Shown piece after piece: positions 20,851 through 31,487 of a stretch of DNA of 64,000 nt (its first letter is position 1; every line of letters starts with the position of its first letter). The stretch lies in assembly GCA_964035575.1 (NCBI GenBank), contig OZ037893.1:682001-746000 (forward strand), given 5' to 3'. The stretch comes from Rhynchopus sp. YZ270_cl-10 (taxonomy: Eukaryota > Euglenozoa > Diplonemea > Diplonemida > Diplonemidae). The notes under the pieces are model-generated. The model was given only the letters and a program-made list of their open reading frames with translations. It ran no database searches and was not told where the DNA came from. A program made the position numbers and the translations under genes.

Positions 20851-22965
20851 ATGAGTTTGCCTAGCCCAGCCCCACGATCACGGCCAGGGTCGTTGCGGCT
20901 GTACATCGGGTTGACGGTGTTTGTTGTGGCGTTGGTGGGGTTCAAGTATTCGAAGAACTCCTGTGAGGCACCGCAAGGGGAGGACACTGCAGGGGTGTTG
21001 CTGCAGAAGCGGTTAATGCGATCGCGTGCAAGCGACTTTTCGAAAAAAAATATGCAAGCAGACGTGGAGGCCGAGCAAGCCGCCCGACGGGACAAGCCTG
21101 CAGACGCAACTGCGGACAGCAAGCCTGCTGCTGTCCCTCCACCCACACCACCACAGTCACAACCACTACCACCTGCCGAGCAACCTTATCGAGCAAAACC
21201 TCTTACACACCTGAACAAATCAGACAAAAAGGCGACGAAAAAGCCAGATGTATCTGCCACAAAGTCTGACAACAAAGTGCCTAAAAAACTTAAATCCTTG
21301 AAAACACCACCGCCACCGCCAGAGGAAGAAGAAGGACACGAAGGGACAGCAGAACCCGAGGTTGCTGTACCAAAGAAAGAGGAGACGAAGAAGGGAAAAA
21401 CAGAGGCAAAGGTGCCCACTGCAGGTGTGAAGGACAACTGGCAGTACGCGCCGGTCTCTAAGGAGGATAAGTTTCTGTTGACACCGGTGCTGAACCAGCA
21501 GTTCGCTTCCGCACTGCAGCAAGGCTTCATGCGGTTTCTGAAGACAGCTGCATTGACCGGAAGAACCGCAGTCCTCCCGCTAGCAAAGTTTGAAGACCCC
21601 GGGTTCCGCTTCATCTCTGGCGAGGAGCACCAGAGGAAGGATGATAAGTACTTCGAGATCAGCGAATTGATTGACATGAAGACAGTTGTCACGAAGCAGT
21701 GGAAATGCCTCAAGACTGTGAAGGCCTCTGACTGGCGCGCGGAGACGGACAACACTGTTGATCTCTTTGTCTTTGTTCCCAAGAAGGGTTCTGCATGCCC
21801 AGAGGAATACCTCTCCCGCATGTACAAAAAGGCTGTGCCCCTCGACAACGTGTCGTATGCACCAGGGGGTCATGAGGAGAAGATTCTTGACACCGTGCGC
21901 GGGCGTGTTACCATCAAAGCGTTCACCTGCGTCAAGCCCGACATCAAGACCTTGAAGCTCAAGGAGCTCCTCGCACCACACAAAACCGTCATGATCGTAT
22001 GAACTTTTCTATTTTCCCCCACAATCAAGTGAACACTCCCCACACACACACAGTCGCAAGTTGAAGGTGACTTCCTCAGACTCGCATACCAAGGCATCTG
22101 CGGGACATCCTCCATTGCCCTCGACTTCCCATCAGTCTCAAAAACCTTTGATGAGCTTGCGGACGCATATTTGACCGAAAAATTCGGCGACACCACATCG
22201 CACGCCTGTGTGCACGTGAGAGTTGAAAAATTGGTGCGTATGTATGTTCAAAAGCACCTCGGCGCGACGTTCGCCTCAAACGGAAAGGGTGGTGTGTATT
22301 CACCGCAACTGGACTCATGTATCCAGGGTGTGCTCGAGCTTGCGAACAGCCTAGCGAAGCAGTCGAAGGGGCTGTTCATTATGCATGACATGCAGGAGGA
22401 GTTTGGTACGGTCACGACACATTATGACGGAATGGTGGATGTGAATATGTACAAGAAGTGGGCGAGGTGGGTGTCGCAGATCTTCTCAGAGAAACTGCCG
22501 AAGGACAAAACTGTTACCTCCTATTGCGGGTCTGAGCAGCATGCAAACGACGCAAAGACGAACACCATCCTGAAAGAGAACCCACGTGCCTGCGCCATGG
22601 TAGAAGCTGCCATCTGCATGAAAGCGAAGAAACGCATGCGTATGGGCAACGGCAGCTTCGGCGGCTTCGTGACAGGCATCCCCGTCCAGCGCCCTCCGAA
22701 TGGACCAGACGCATGGGGGTATGTGAACCAAGTTCAGGGCTAACCCGGGGAGTAACACGGGGAGTTAAAAGGGTTATAGAGAAATATGTAATAGTACTGA
22801 GGTTTTCTCAAATGGCTATATGATTGGTGTTTCTGCTTGTGTGTATTACAATCCATTTCTGTCCACAGGTACTACTATTGCGATAAGCTTGAAGAAGCCG
22901 CGGCAGCTTGCAAGAAGAGTGGGAAGTGCACCACCATCAACATCCGTGGTGACGAAGATAAGTGA
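20851..22965 (+). CDS. Type II membrane protein, O-fucosyltransferase-like, three exons
   Basis: Exons 20851-21996, 22054-22718 and 22869-22965 join in frame: intron 1 is 57 nt (GTATGA...CACACAG), and intron 2 is 150 nt (GTATGT...TCCACAG, phase 2). The protein has a short basic N-terminus, one membrane span (about residues 17-35, LYIGLTVFVVALVGF) and a long Pro/Lys-rich stem to about 190. A luminal domain follows. It contains QQGFMRFLKTAALTGRTAVLP, a YFEISELIDMKTV segment, and late on AMVEAAICMKAKKRMRMGNG then SFGGFVTGI. These resemble the nucleotide-sugar-site blocks of GDP-fucose protein O-fucosyltransferases, which act in the ER/Golgi. The family call is from motif memory only. The last exon adds a Cys-containing tail (YYYCDKLEEAAAACKKSGKC) before the stop. 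Confidence 0.7.
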
Positions 22966-23334
22966 GCGACGAAGGATTGACATGAACTTTTGTTTTTTTT
23001 TGTTTTGTCCGCATGAAGTCTCTCTCTTCAGCACTCATAGAGCGGATTGCTTTCTTTTTTTTTTTGCGTTGCAACGGTTTTTTGGGGCACAACCAATCCC
23101 ACAAATACTAATGAACTGCAAAAAAAAAAAATCTCCACGCATCATTGACTCCACCTGTCAACTGTATCACCTCAGCCTCTACAACAGGTCACAGCAACGT
23201 ACCTACGTCTATAATAGCCGTTTGAACGTTCTTAACTTAGCTTTTTCTCTTCAGCCTCTGGTGTTACGTGTTTAGGGGCCCAGGGCGTGGAGAGACCACT
23301 GATTCCAGTCTCCAATGCTGGCGGGGCAGGGGGT
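22966..23334. other. Intergenic, no firm gene
   Basis: T- and A-runs with short open stretches of no clear composition. GATTCCAG at about 23301-23308 could be an acceptor for the doubtful gene that follows. Confidence 0.3.
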
Positions 23335-23712
23335 ATGGGAGGGAGGGGAGGGGGTGGTGCTACTATTACGTTTTCGAATTTGCTGCCCAAGGAATACTAC
23401 ACATACACTGGCTGTAACCTCAACTACTTTTCGTTGGAAAAGCTTTCTTTTTCTTTGTTTTGCCGGGAAAGTTCGCTGTGTAGGTCTACACTAACACATC
23501 CTAACAACGTTTTAACCTGGGCCGCATTTTACGAGCCCCGTCGGAAATTCTTCGAGATGTATGTACACAAGGGTGTATGTTTGTCGCTAAGTTGTTTTTT
23601 TTCTTCGATGTTTGTTTGCATATGTGATGCCCATTCATCGTTTCAAAACCTTACTTTTCTTTCTTGGAAACAGAGAAAAAAAGTGGCCGCTCATTTGTCG
23701 TACATGAAGTAA
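23335..23712 (+). CDS. Doubtful small gene, Gly-rich start, one putative intron
   Basis: An open frame starts with a Gly-rich ATG segment and continues as ATITFSNLLPKEYYTYTGCN. It later gives VLTWAAFYEPRRKFFEMYVHK, with protein-like composition. A GTATGT donor at about 23574 and an AACAG acceptor at about 23672 would join HKG to RKKVAAHLSYMK and a TAA stop, removing a T-rich, Cys-rich stretch that looks like intron. The 5' part may contain another undetected intron, because the middle (about 23440-23490) is T-rich and implausible as protein. I recognise no family. It lies just before the duplicated NTPase block. Confidence 0.3.
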   Translation: MGGRGGGGATITFSNLLPKEYYTYTGCNLNYFSLEKLSFSLFCRESSLCRSTLTHPNNVLTWAAFYEPRRKFFEMYVHKGVCLSLSCFFSSMFVCICDAHSSFQNLTFLSWKQRKKVAAHLSYMK

Positions 23713-23796
23713 TATCTCCCCCTGTGGTAATGACATTTTTGTCCTTCTGAGCCCACCCCTTTGCTTCTAATACCTTCCCTCCCGCATGATTCGCAA

Positions 23797-24200
23797 ACAA
23801 GCTCGCAACCCTCTTGCCAGGCTCTACGTGCCTGAGTCAGGTTCTCAGCTGCGCAAGAAACATCCATCACACACGACACTTTTGACCTGCATGATGAAAA
23901 TCAAACACAAACATTCTGTCACCTCCGAACTGAGTCGGCACCTTGTGTGCTGGTGTGCGTAATTACTGTGTTTTCATCCAAATACCTGGCTGACTGTTCA
24001 CCACCGACACACCACAAACACCACACAGCGATGGTAATACCACCCACCTCGCAACTTATGCGTGAGTAGGGAGCTTGATCACTCGCAAGACTTGACAACT
24101 CTATTCAGAATACCTGCAAAAGCAAGCTGTAACAGCCCACAGCTTCACATAAGTTGCTGGGTTGTAAAGCGATGCAAGAGAACACCAGACAAATACACTT
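23797..24200 (+). repeat. Duplicated leader block R1, copy upstream of NTPase A
   Basis: Begins CAAGCTCGCAACCCTCTTGC, runs through CTGAGTCAGGTTCTCAGCTG and GCAAGAAACATCC, then CCTGCATGATGAAAATCAAA, ATACCTGGCTGACTGTT, and CGCAACTTATGCGTGAGTAG. The same order recurs at about 33375-33770 and 41103-41510. The first ~70 bases also recur at 32767, 33071, 41531 and 41835. Probably non-coding leader or intergenic sequence spread by segmental duplication. Confidence 0.75.
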
Positions 24201-24311
24201 GTCCACCCACCTGCATGTCACCATCTAACAACAGGAAACACAACCCTCCCTTCCTCATATCACATTGAAGCAGCTGCAGATTGAAGAGTTGACGCTGCCG
24301 CAGCATTGGAA

Positions 24312-26537
24312 ATGGTTAAGTCTGTAACAATACGAGAGGTGGAGCCAGTCCTGCTGCGTGCACTGGAGTCCTCTCAGGGATATAAGTTTGACCGAGAGAG
24401 GGCTTTCAAGGAATACCAAGGAGGTGCTGAGGTGCGCAGAGTGATTAACGATGAGATAGAAGCTTGTGTGAACGATCTTCACTCCAACTATATATATCCT
24501 TGTGTACGACTAAGGTGGATTCGCTTCAAGAGGGACAAAGTGATGAACAAAGAGATAGAAACTTGTGTAAATGGGTTTAACTTCAAGAGGGACAGATCTG
24601 TTGTGTCGGTGGTAGCCGGCATGGGTGATGGCAAATCACGCTTGTTAGATGAAATGAAGACCATCATGCGAGGCAACGAATCATTCAAAGAGCAAACCTG
24701 TTACACTCTTCACTGCAACTTTGAGAACGGCGCGACGGTACTGCCATTTACTACCTGTGACATGGAGCTAAAGGATCGACGACAGTTTGTAGAGAAAGAA
24801 ATGCTGGACCGGATCATGTTCGTCCTGATGTCAACAATCACTGACGGGCCTTGTCCAGTGGGATCCAGCAGTTTCTCAACCTACCAGCACGAGCACCACT
24901 GGGGTTTCACTCTTAGTACGCTCATTCACTTTATCCAAATTGTTTCGCCTGATGCATTTGTCATGATATGTGTAGATGGAGCAGACACCATGGACCCACT
25001 GCTGGAACCGGCACACTTCACGGACGAGCGAGAGATAGAAAGCGAGGAGAAACATTACCCCAGTTGCGAGAATGTGAGGAAGTACCGAACGATTTACCGC
25101 TGTAGTTGCTTGCGGATTGTATTCAAGTTGCTGGCTAAGACCTTAGTTACGTTCCCTCGGGTGTTCGCAGTCCTCTCATCAGCCACAAGCATGACGCGCA
25201 GGGGTGGTGATTATTATGCCAAGCAGCTGGAGGTGATGCCCCCCTCAATAACGAAGATGCCAGAAGAAGTACAAAACAGCGTTGCACTGAAACATAAAGA
25301 TGCACTTCTGCAGTTTTTTGGAGGGCACCCAAAGGCGATGGTGTTCCTTGTGAACAACACCTCAACATCACTTGAAGGGATATTTTCCTCAGCCGCTGCT
25401 GCGTTGGAGATGACATTCAAACATAAGGAGCTGGGTCCTTCCATTATCAAACCACTTCTTCAGCGTATCCTGACGGACGATAGAGGGTTCGTTATGTGTG
25501 AGGTGATCGGAGGTACGACTTTTGATACACTGTTCCGTCTCGGTCTCATCAGAATTAGCAGAATGTACCATAAAACAAATTGTTCTCCCTGCGACGTGGA
25601 CATATCAACAGCCCTCTTGCTTCTTCTGCAGCGGAGCGACAATGTTCTGTGCACATGGAAGCCGTATTACGAGGGTGCTGATGCACTGAAGAACTTTGCT
25701 GCATCAGCACGCTGCATCAGGTCACACGTGTATGAAGACGGGATCTCCTTTCGTCAGCTCCACTCAGGAGCAAATTTATGGTTTCTTGGAGGGAACATGC
25801 CTGTGATGAACGTACGTTCTCACTCAGGAGCACCTTGGTGGGGCGTGCTTGGTCCAGACCTTGGTTTCCTCCCTTTCGGAGCACGTCTCCCTTTGGTGCT
25901 TCGTGAAGGGGACACGTCTGTTAAGAACGTACCTCTGCAGCTGGCGGAGTCTGCGGAGAGGATAAGCACAAGAGGTTGTGATGAGGCAGCACCAAAGCCA
26001 CGCGAGCCACATCCGAAAACGAAAGGGAATTGGGAAGTGAAGCTGAACACCGCACCTGTTGAAGGCCTGTCTGTAAAAGGGGCGAAGAAAACCCTCAAGA
26101 CATCCTCGGAGACCATTGGTGACTACACCATACTGAATGCCCACGGTGCACGAGCAGGTGACTTCTTCTGCCGCATGAAAGCTGGCTCTGGGCAGCCCTT
26201 CAATGAGGTTTGGCAGTGTGAGTCAAAAGGTTCCGAGGTTGAACCTCCATTTCCACAAAACTTGGACTTTGCTGTGAGCGAAGGAGATGCATTCATCCTG
26301 ATCTCGCAGCATCCGGTAGACAGGCCCAGGGGACCCGGCTTTGGCATCATCCGTGCAGTGCTGGATCCAACGAACTTCAAAAGCTACTTCGGCCCTCTGT
26401 GTGGAACTCTTATCCTACCAAGCTCAAGCATGTTGGCTTCGCGTCCTGTGTGGCCTGCAACGCTCTCTCTGTCACCTACCATAACAAGGACGGCACGATG
26501 GGTGCCGTTCCTCCAGAAAATCTGTAAACACATTTAG
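24312..26537 (+). CDS. P-loop NTPase, Crinkler/RHS-like family, paralogue A
   Basis: A 741-residue protein from the first ATG (a TTG lies two codons upstream). A helical N-terminal segment (PVLLRALESSQGYKFDRERA) precedes a P-loop at nt 24614-24637 (AGMGDGKS, followed by RLLDEM). Later come a Walker-B-like VMICVDGADTM, and VFAVLSSATS as a possible sensor strand. It ends in a conserved C-terminal region. Large eukaryotic Crinkler/RHS families have a similar P-loop ATPase core; that placement is tentative. Relative to paralogues B (34240) and C (37662) it has two extra insertions. One follows GGAEV and repeats an EIEACVN/EIETCVN unit. The other, near residues 475-540, repeats an HSGA...VMNV-type unit. 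The surrounding scaffold is nearly identical at DNA level among the three. Confidence 0.8.
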   Translation: MVKSVTIREVEPVLLRALESSQGYKFDRERAFKEYQGGAEVRRVINDEIEACVNDLHSNYIYPCVRLRWIRFKRDKVMNKEIETCVNGFNFKRDRSVVSVVAGMGDGKSRLLDEMKTIMRGNESFKEQTCYTLHCNFENGATVLPFTTCDMELKDRRQFVEKEMLDRIMFVLMSTITDGPCPVGSSSFSTYQHEHHWGFTLSTLIHFIQIVSPDAFVMICVDGADTMDPLLEPAHFTDEREIESEEKHYPSCENVRKYRTIYRCSCLRIVFKLLAKTLVTFPRVFAVLSSATSMTRRGGDYYAKQLEVMPPSITKMPEEVQNSVALKHKDALLQFFGGHPKAMVFLVNNTSTSLEGIFSSAAAALEMTFKHKELGPSIIKPLLQRILTDDRGFVMCEVIGGTTFDTLFRLGLIRISRMYHKTNCSPCDVDISTALLLLLQRSDNVLCTWKPYYEGADALKNFAASARCIRSHVYEDGISFRQLHSGANLWFLGGNMPVMNVRSHSGAPWWGVLGPDLGFLPFGARLPLVLREGDTSVKNVPLQLAESAERISTRGCDEAAPKPREPHPKTKGNWEVKLNTAPVEGLSVKGAKKTLKTSSETIGDYTILNAHGARAGDFFCRMKAGSGQPFNEVWQCESKGSEVEPPFPQNLDFAVSEGDAFILISQHPVDRPRGPGFGIIRAVLDPTNFKSYFGPLCGTLILPSSSMLASRPVWPATLSLSPTITRTARWVPFLQKICKHI

Positions 26538-26749
26538 ATGGCAAACTTCTGAACCAGTTGTGTTGTAAATGGAAGACCTGGAAGGGCAAACTAACTATTT
26601 CTGCGTGCGTGTCTCAGGGGTTTCAGAAAACACAGACGGGCAAAAAAATTGTTTCAGAAAATAGATTCTTTCAAAGAAAGAGAACACCGAATGGAGTGGG
26701 AACGTAGTGAGAGCGCAGCGGAAACGGAGTGGGAATGCAACGAATCTTT

Positions 26750-27230
26750 TTCACAGTGCAGTCTGCAGTGCACCCACCTCCTTTTGGAAGCCTCCCGCGC
26801 AGCCACCTCCTGCAACAGTGTGCTGTTGGTGTTGATGTGGTGCTGGTACGATACGTCACGCGAGTGTCGCTGAAAGTTGACACTTGAAAGTGACACCAAC
26901 ACAGAAGAAACCTAGAAAGCTGTACAACTGAGAATAGAAAGAGAAGCCTGAAAGTGCAAAGGAGTGAAGGAAATGGTAAGATGCCCACCTCTGTGCATAG
27001 TTGCCTTAGAGTCTTAGAGGCGTGCACTCATGGACTTGGTGTCTTGCACTGTGGAGGTTCGGTGTGGTGCGATGACGTTGAGACGGCATACGTAATGTCT
27101 GCAATACGCTTCTGCAGGTTGACGCATTCTGTTTCAAAGGCTGCCTTTTCGAGCATTGTGTGTGTGACTGCTTGGTCTTTGCGGATGGTTGGGGTCCATT
27201 GGTACACGGGTAATGTACCAATATACACTG
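26750..27230 (-). pseudogene. Minus-strand coiled-coil gene fragment, copy 1
   Basis: Two protein-like pieces occur on the minus strand. One is at about 27040-27200, with HTMLEKAAFETECVNLQKRI then ADITYAVSTSS. The other is at about 26760-26850, with HHINTNSTLLQEVAAREA. A C/T-rich stretch ending in a CAG-like boundary separates them, as an intron would. The same pair recurs at 40100-40590 and partly at 36925-37190, always downstream of an NTPase paralogue. No complete gene exists in the window. In this copy the 3' piece is changed relative to 40100-40590. Likely fragments of a coiled-coil gene carried along by the segmental duplication. Confidence 0.5.
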
Positions 27231-27269
27231 TAACGAGAGGGCTGTTGTATTTCAAGTCAACTTTTTTTT
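27184..27269 (+). repeat. Dispersed repeat M, partial copy
   Basis: GGATGGTTGGGGTCCATTGG, a GTACCAATATACACTG segment and AACGAGAGGGCTG, then TTGTATTTCAAGTCAACTTT and a T-tract. It matches the right half of the fuller copies at 31701 and 52267, same orientation. Element Y begins 33 bases further on. Confidence 0.7.
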
Positions 27270-28586
27270 CCATGTTTGATTTTCTTTATTTTTTTGTATT
27301 TCAGGGCTTTCCGCAGGAATTGGGGTTTTGGCCTCCCAGGGGGACAAGCCAAAAAAAGGTGAAAAAAAAAAAATTTCACGCGCCTTGTTGTCAGGGCTCT
27401 CGTCAATCACCCCTAAGGGGGGTGATTTGGGCCCCGAGCTTCCCCCCGTAAAAGCGGCCGCTTCGTGCACGCGACTCCCTGCCAGTGCAGAGTGGTGACG
27501 CGCTTTCCCCCCTCTGATGCACAAAATCGTGGAAGGTGCGAGGGTGGGAGGGTGAACCACAAGCCGCAGGGAGTGTCAGACTTCTGATCAGTAACCTCAG
27601 TACGTCTATAAAAGAAGCGGCGGTCATAGCACCCAAAGGTTCCAGGCGAAGCCACGGTACGGAACATTTCTAAAAAATGTTGCCATAAAAATGGCACTGT
27701 CGTTGGTAATTATCGTCAGAAACGTCAATTTTACTTCCATATTTTCCGAAAACAAAATTTTCTGGCGAAGCCACGGTACGCAACATTTTAGATCTCCTCC
27801 GTCTTCCAACCCTCATAATTGAATGAGATTGACACGTCTTCTCTTTCTTCTTGTATACAACCTCAAATGTCTCTGATGCTGGACGTTTGCCTGCAACTTA
27901 CGCGAACACAGGGTTCGCGGTTGCCTCCCGTTGTTGCCTTATTTTTGAGAGGAGCAGGGGAAGCTGGAACCGTATTTTATGCCTGTATTTGAACGTGCAG
28001 GGACAGGAGGGTACGAAAAAATGTAAAAATTCTGGAAAAGTCCAAATAGGAAGCCTCAGAACCCTCAAGGGCAGGCTGGTCCCCCCTGGTCCCCCCTTAT
28101 TTTTTCATTTTTCCCCCACACGGCGGGGTCCGCACACCCCGAGGGTCCGTAAAACGGCATGTTAGGACACTCCCTCTTTACGGAGTGTCATTACGTACCC
28201 TAGGGTACGTAATTACGTACCCTAGGGTCCGTAATTACGTACCCTAGGGTACGTAATTACGGAGCCTCCCAGGGAAAGGGACTCTCGAAAATTTTTTTTT
28301 GCCCCCGTTTAGGGCTAATTTCGACGATTTGAGGCCATTAAAAGCAAAATTTGGCACTTTTGAGCATCTGTGGGGGTCTAAAACGCAGTTTAGAGTACCA
28401 CAATTTTTAGTGGGTTTTACCGAAAACAAGTCAATTTTTGGGCCGAAAAAAAAATTTTTTTGACATCACAAAATTGCCCTTGGTGGGCCTATGTGTCCTC
28501 AATGAAATGCAAATATAGCTATTTTTAACTTTCACACACAATTTTAACGGGTTTTACCTGTGTACCTGTGTATCTGTGTACCTGTG

Positions 28587-29348
28587 ACTGGGTACTGGGT
28601 ACTGGGTACTGGGTACTGGGTACTGGGTACTGGGTACTGGGTACTGGGTACTGGGTACTGGGTACTGGGTACTGGGTACTGGGTACTGGGTACTGGGTAC
28701 TGGGTACTGGGTACTGGGTACTGGGTACTGGGTACTGGGTACTGGGTACTGGGTACTGGGTACTGGGTACTGGGTACTGGGTACTGGGTACTGGGTACTG
28801 GGTACTGGGTACTGGGTACTGGGTACTGGGTACTGGGTACTGGGTACTGGGTACTGGGTACTGGGTACTGGGTACTGGGTACTGGGTACTGGGTACTGGG
28901 TACTGGGTACTGGGTACTGGGTACTGGGTACTGGGTACTGGGTACTGGGTACTGGGTACTGGGTACTGGGTACTGGGTACTGGGTACTGGGTACTGGGTA
29001 CTGGGTACTGGGTACTGGGTACTGGGTACTGGGTACTGGGTACTGGGTACTGGGTACTGGGTACTGGGTACTGGGTACTGGGTACTGGGTACTGGGTACT
29101 GGGTACTGGGTACTGGGTACTGGGTACTGGGTACTGGGTACTGGGTACTGGGTACTGGGTACTGGGTACTGGGTACTGGGTACTGGGTACTGGGTACTGG
29201 GTACTGGGTACTGGGTACTGGGTACTGGGTACTGGGTACTGGGTACTGGGTACTGGGTACTGGGTACTGGGTACTGGGTACTGGGTACTGGGTACTGGGT
29301 ACTGGGTACTGGGTACTGGGTACTGGGTACTGGGTACTGGGTACTGGG
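28587..29348. repeat. 7-bp minisatellite, about 109 perfect copies of TACTGGG
   Basis: A 762-bp array of one 7-mer with no variant seen by eye. Immediately left (about 28553-28586) are degenerate TGTACCTG/TGTATCTG words, the reverse complement of the CAGGTACA unit at 11221. This suggests the array arose beside or from the same sequence type. Because 7 is not a multiple of 3, all frames are open, giving false heptapeptide-repeat proteins on both strands. Confidence 0.97.
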
Positions 29349-29359
29349 CACCCAGAGAA

Positions 29360-29892
29360 AGCACCTTAAAAGCAGCGAAGGCGCAGGTTACGGGGAAGAC
29401 AAGGTATGTAATTATGTTTAACTTTCAGTTACTAGTGAAGATTGAACAAAAAAATGCCGCATATTTCAACTTGTTCGTGTTTTCAACTCGAAATAAACGC
29501 GTAATGTTCACACTATTAAATAGCTATTTTTTTACGCACCAATCATTTTGTGTCACCTCATGACATGAAGGAGGAAATAGAAACAAAGCATTTTGAACAC
29601 ACTTGCGGTTCTGGGGACGAGCCGCGCTGCAGAGCCACTCCTCAGGTCGAGGTGTGTGCGTTTCACCACAACCTCTCCCATGGGTTTTATCGTGTGATGA
29701 GTGTTACGTTTCTATTTGGTTCCACAGGCGCTCGTTACCTGCTTCACATAATTCACCTCGCTTCACTCGAACCATTTGTGCAGCAGGTCACTCTCTCGAC
29801 CTGTAGCGTGGAAAAAATCTATCTTATTTCACGGCAATAAATAGCCTTTTTTATTAACCTCACCTTTCCCGACTACTACGTTTGTATACCAT
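29360..29892. other. Element Y interior, no gene seen
   Basis: AT-rich sequence between the minisatellite and the shared core. The short open frames (for example 29550-29840) have no recognisable motif and no homologue elsewhere in the window. Confidence 0.35.
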
Positions 29893-31140
29893 AACTTAAT
29901 CACACCCCACATTTACACTTATACAGGATCGTGAAGTCTGAACTGCACCCGCGATTGCGATGAGAAGCTTCACCGCGGTCCGACATTCAACAACTCAAAA
30001 TCTACCCGCATCAATCTATTCTGAGTTTGCGGACGAAGATCTGGGTGGAGGGGGGTGGGTACACTTAGTCAGTCACTGCTATAGCCATTAACCAAGGGAG
30101 CATAGCTAGTGCAAGAAATTCGACTTTGGAAACCTTCCGGAAAGTCTGTCCTCTGCTTGCGGAGGACTAGACACAAGAAAATATTGCGTTCCCCCAGAAA
30201 ACCAGTGCACATTTCACACTCCTTGTGGGTGGTCTTGTTGCCTTTTCGTCATAGTAATTTTGGCCCAGGCATGCTCTTGAAGCATGACAATTTAGTGTGT
30301 ATGGGGCAGGGTGTTGTTTTGTTCTGAATTCTCTTTGTTATAACATCTAAGTCAATCGCGGGTGGTGGTTTGTGTAGCGTGAGGCACTCTTTTTAACAAA
30401 CTTCCTGCGGCTGCTAAAGTGTTATTTCTTCGGATTTAACAACGTACAGCGTAACATAGTGGATTAGCCTGGTCGACACAACCTTTGATAGCTATGGGAT
30501 AACCAACCCCCTTCGACCCCTTGTGGGTTCACTGAACAAGCCCTAGTGGTAGTTAAACGCGATTGACATTTACATTCCTAAAGATGAAAGAACAAGACAA
30601 CACTTCTGTACCCGCGCATCAAAATTGTGGAAAACTTTGCACCCCAAACACCCTCAACAACGCCCGCCAAAAGGCGCCCCTTGTTGCTGGGACTTGGTTC
30701 TCATTGATACACTGCACAGCAGGCATTCCTCTGAGTCCAACGCAGTTTGGCCTGTCTGCAGCGTTGCACCGAAGGTGCACGAAGACAGGGTCTGGTGGTA
30801 AATTTTGCGTCTCGCATTCCCTCAGGGAAGTTTAAAAACTCTTGAGCTCGGTTTGTTGTCAAAGAAATATTCCACCATGTATTGAGGAGGGTAAGACAGT
30901 GTTCGCAGTTTCTACTTGATAGCATTACAACATTTAACTTCTCCACGGGGGTCTTGGGCCGTTCACTCGGTTATACCTTGACTACCGGAAGATATTCTTG
31001 AGGCCTTTTTGGTCTCTAGAATATCCGGTCTTCCCGAACGGAGGCACACTTTGTGTGTTACTACGACCTGGCAATTTCCAGCAGTAGGTTAAGTAATCTT
31101 TCTTGTAAATTGTTGGATCATTATCTCCTCAGTGCATGGT
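29893..31140 (-). repeat. 1.25-kb core of element Y, inverted copy of 11764-13010
   Basis: Reads as the reverse complement of the element X core, with landmarks TAATTTTGGCCCAGGCATGC, CCCCCTTCGACCCCTTG and GGTCTCTAGAATATCCGGTC. It has scattered substitutions and local rearrangement near 30840 and 31140. No intact frame. Confidence 0.75.
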
Positions 31141-31487
31141 GGAAGACGTCTTTGACAACTAACCGAGCTCACGACTTTTTTCGGTATGTAACTTGGGATA
31201 GGCCCACATGATCATGGTCTATCATGTGGTACCTGTGTACCACTCGGTTTGCTCCCAGGGCTTTTCGACCAGCAGTCACACATCCAAACAGTGATTTCCC
31301 ACCTTAGACCACGTAATTACGTACCCTAGGGTACGTAATTACGGACCCTAGGGTACGTAATTACGGACCCGGGTCCGCACTTGAGGGTCCGTAAAGAGGG
31401 TCCGTAAAATTTACGGACCCTCGGGTGTGTGGACCCCGCCGTGCAGGGGGACCAGCGGTCCCCCCTGCGGAAAGCCCTGTATTTGTC

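Larger units (their letters stand above)
27302..31479. mobile_element. Element Y, 4.2 kb, inverted-repeat bounded
   Basis: The ends are perfect inverted 16-mers (CAGGGCTTTCCGCAGG...CCTGCGGAAAGCCCTG), flanked on both sides by TATTT, a possible 5-bp target duplication. A second inverted pair lies inside: about 28065-28266 and 31311-31465, sharing GGCGGGGTCC, GAGGGTCCGTAAA and CGTACCCTAGGGTACGTAAT. The interior has a GC-rich left part (27380-27560), a TACTGGG array, T-rich spacer and a 1.25-kb core inverted relative to element X. No intact transposase was found. The two nested inverted pairs may mean one element inserted into, or acquired ends from, another. Confidence 0.55.

Noticed and set aside
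28587-29348. Interstitial telomere
   Set aside because: TACTGGG differs from TTAGGG-type telomere repeats, no other telomeric feature is present, and the array is inside an inverted-repeat element. Only the similarity in size and G content is noted.
28525-29563. Heptapeptide-repeat proteins of 265-331 residues on both strands
   Set aside because: Produced by the 7-bp TACTGGG array, open in every frame.
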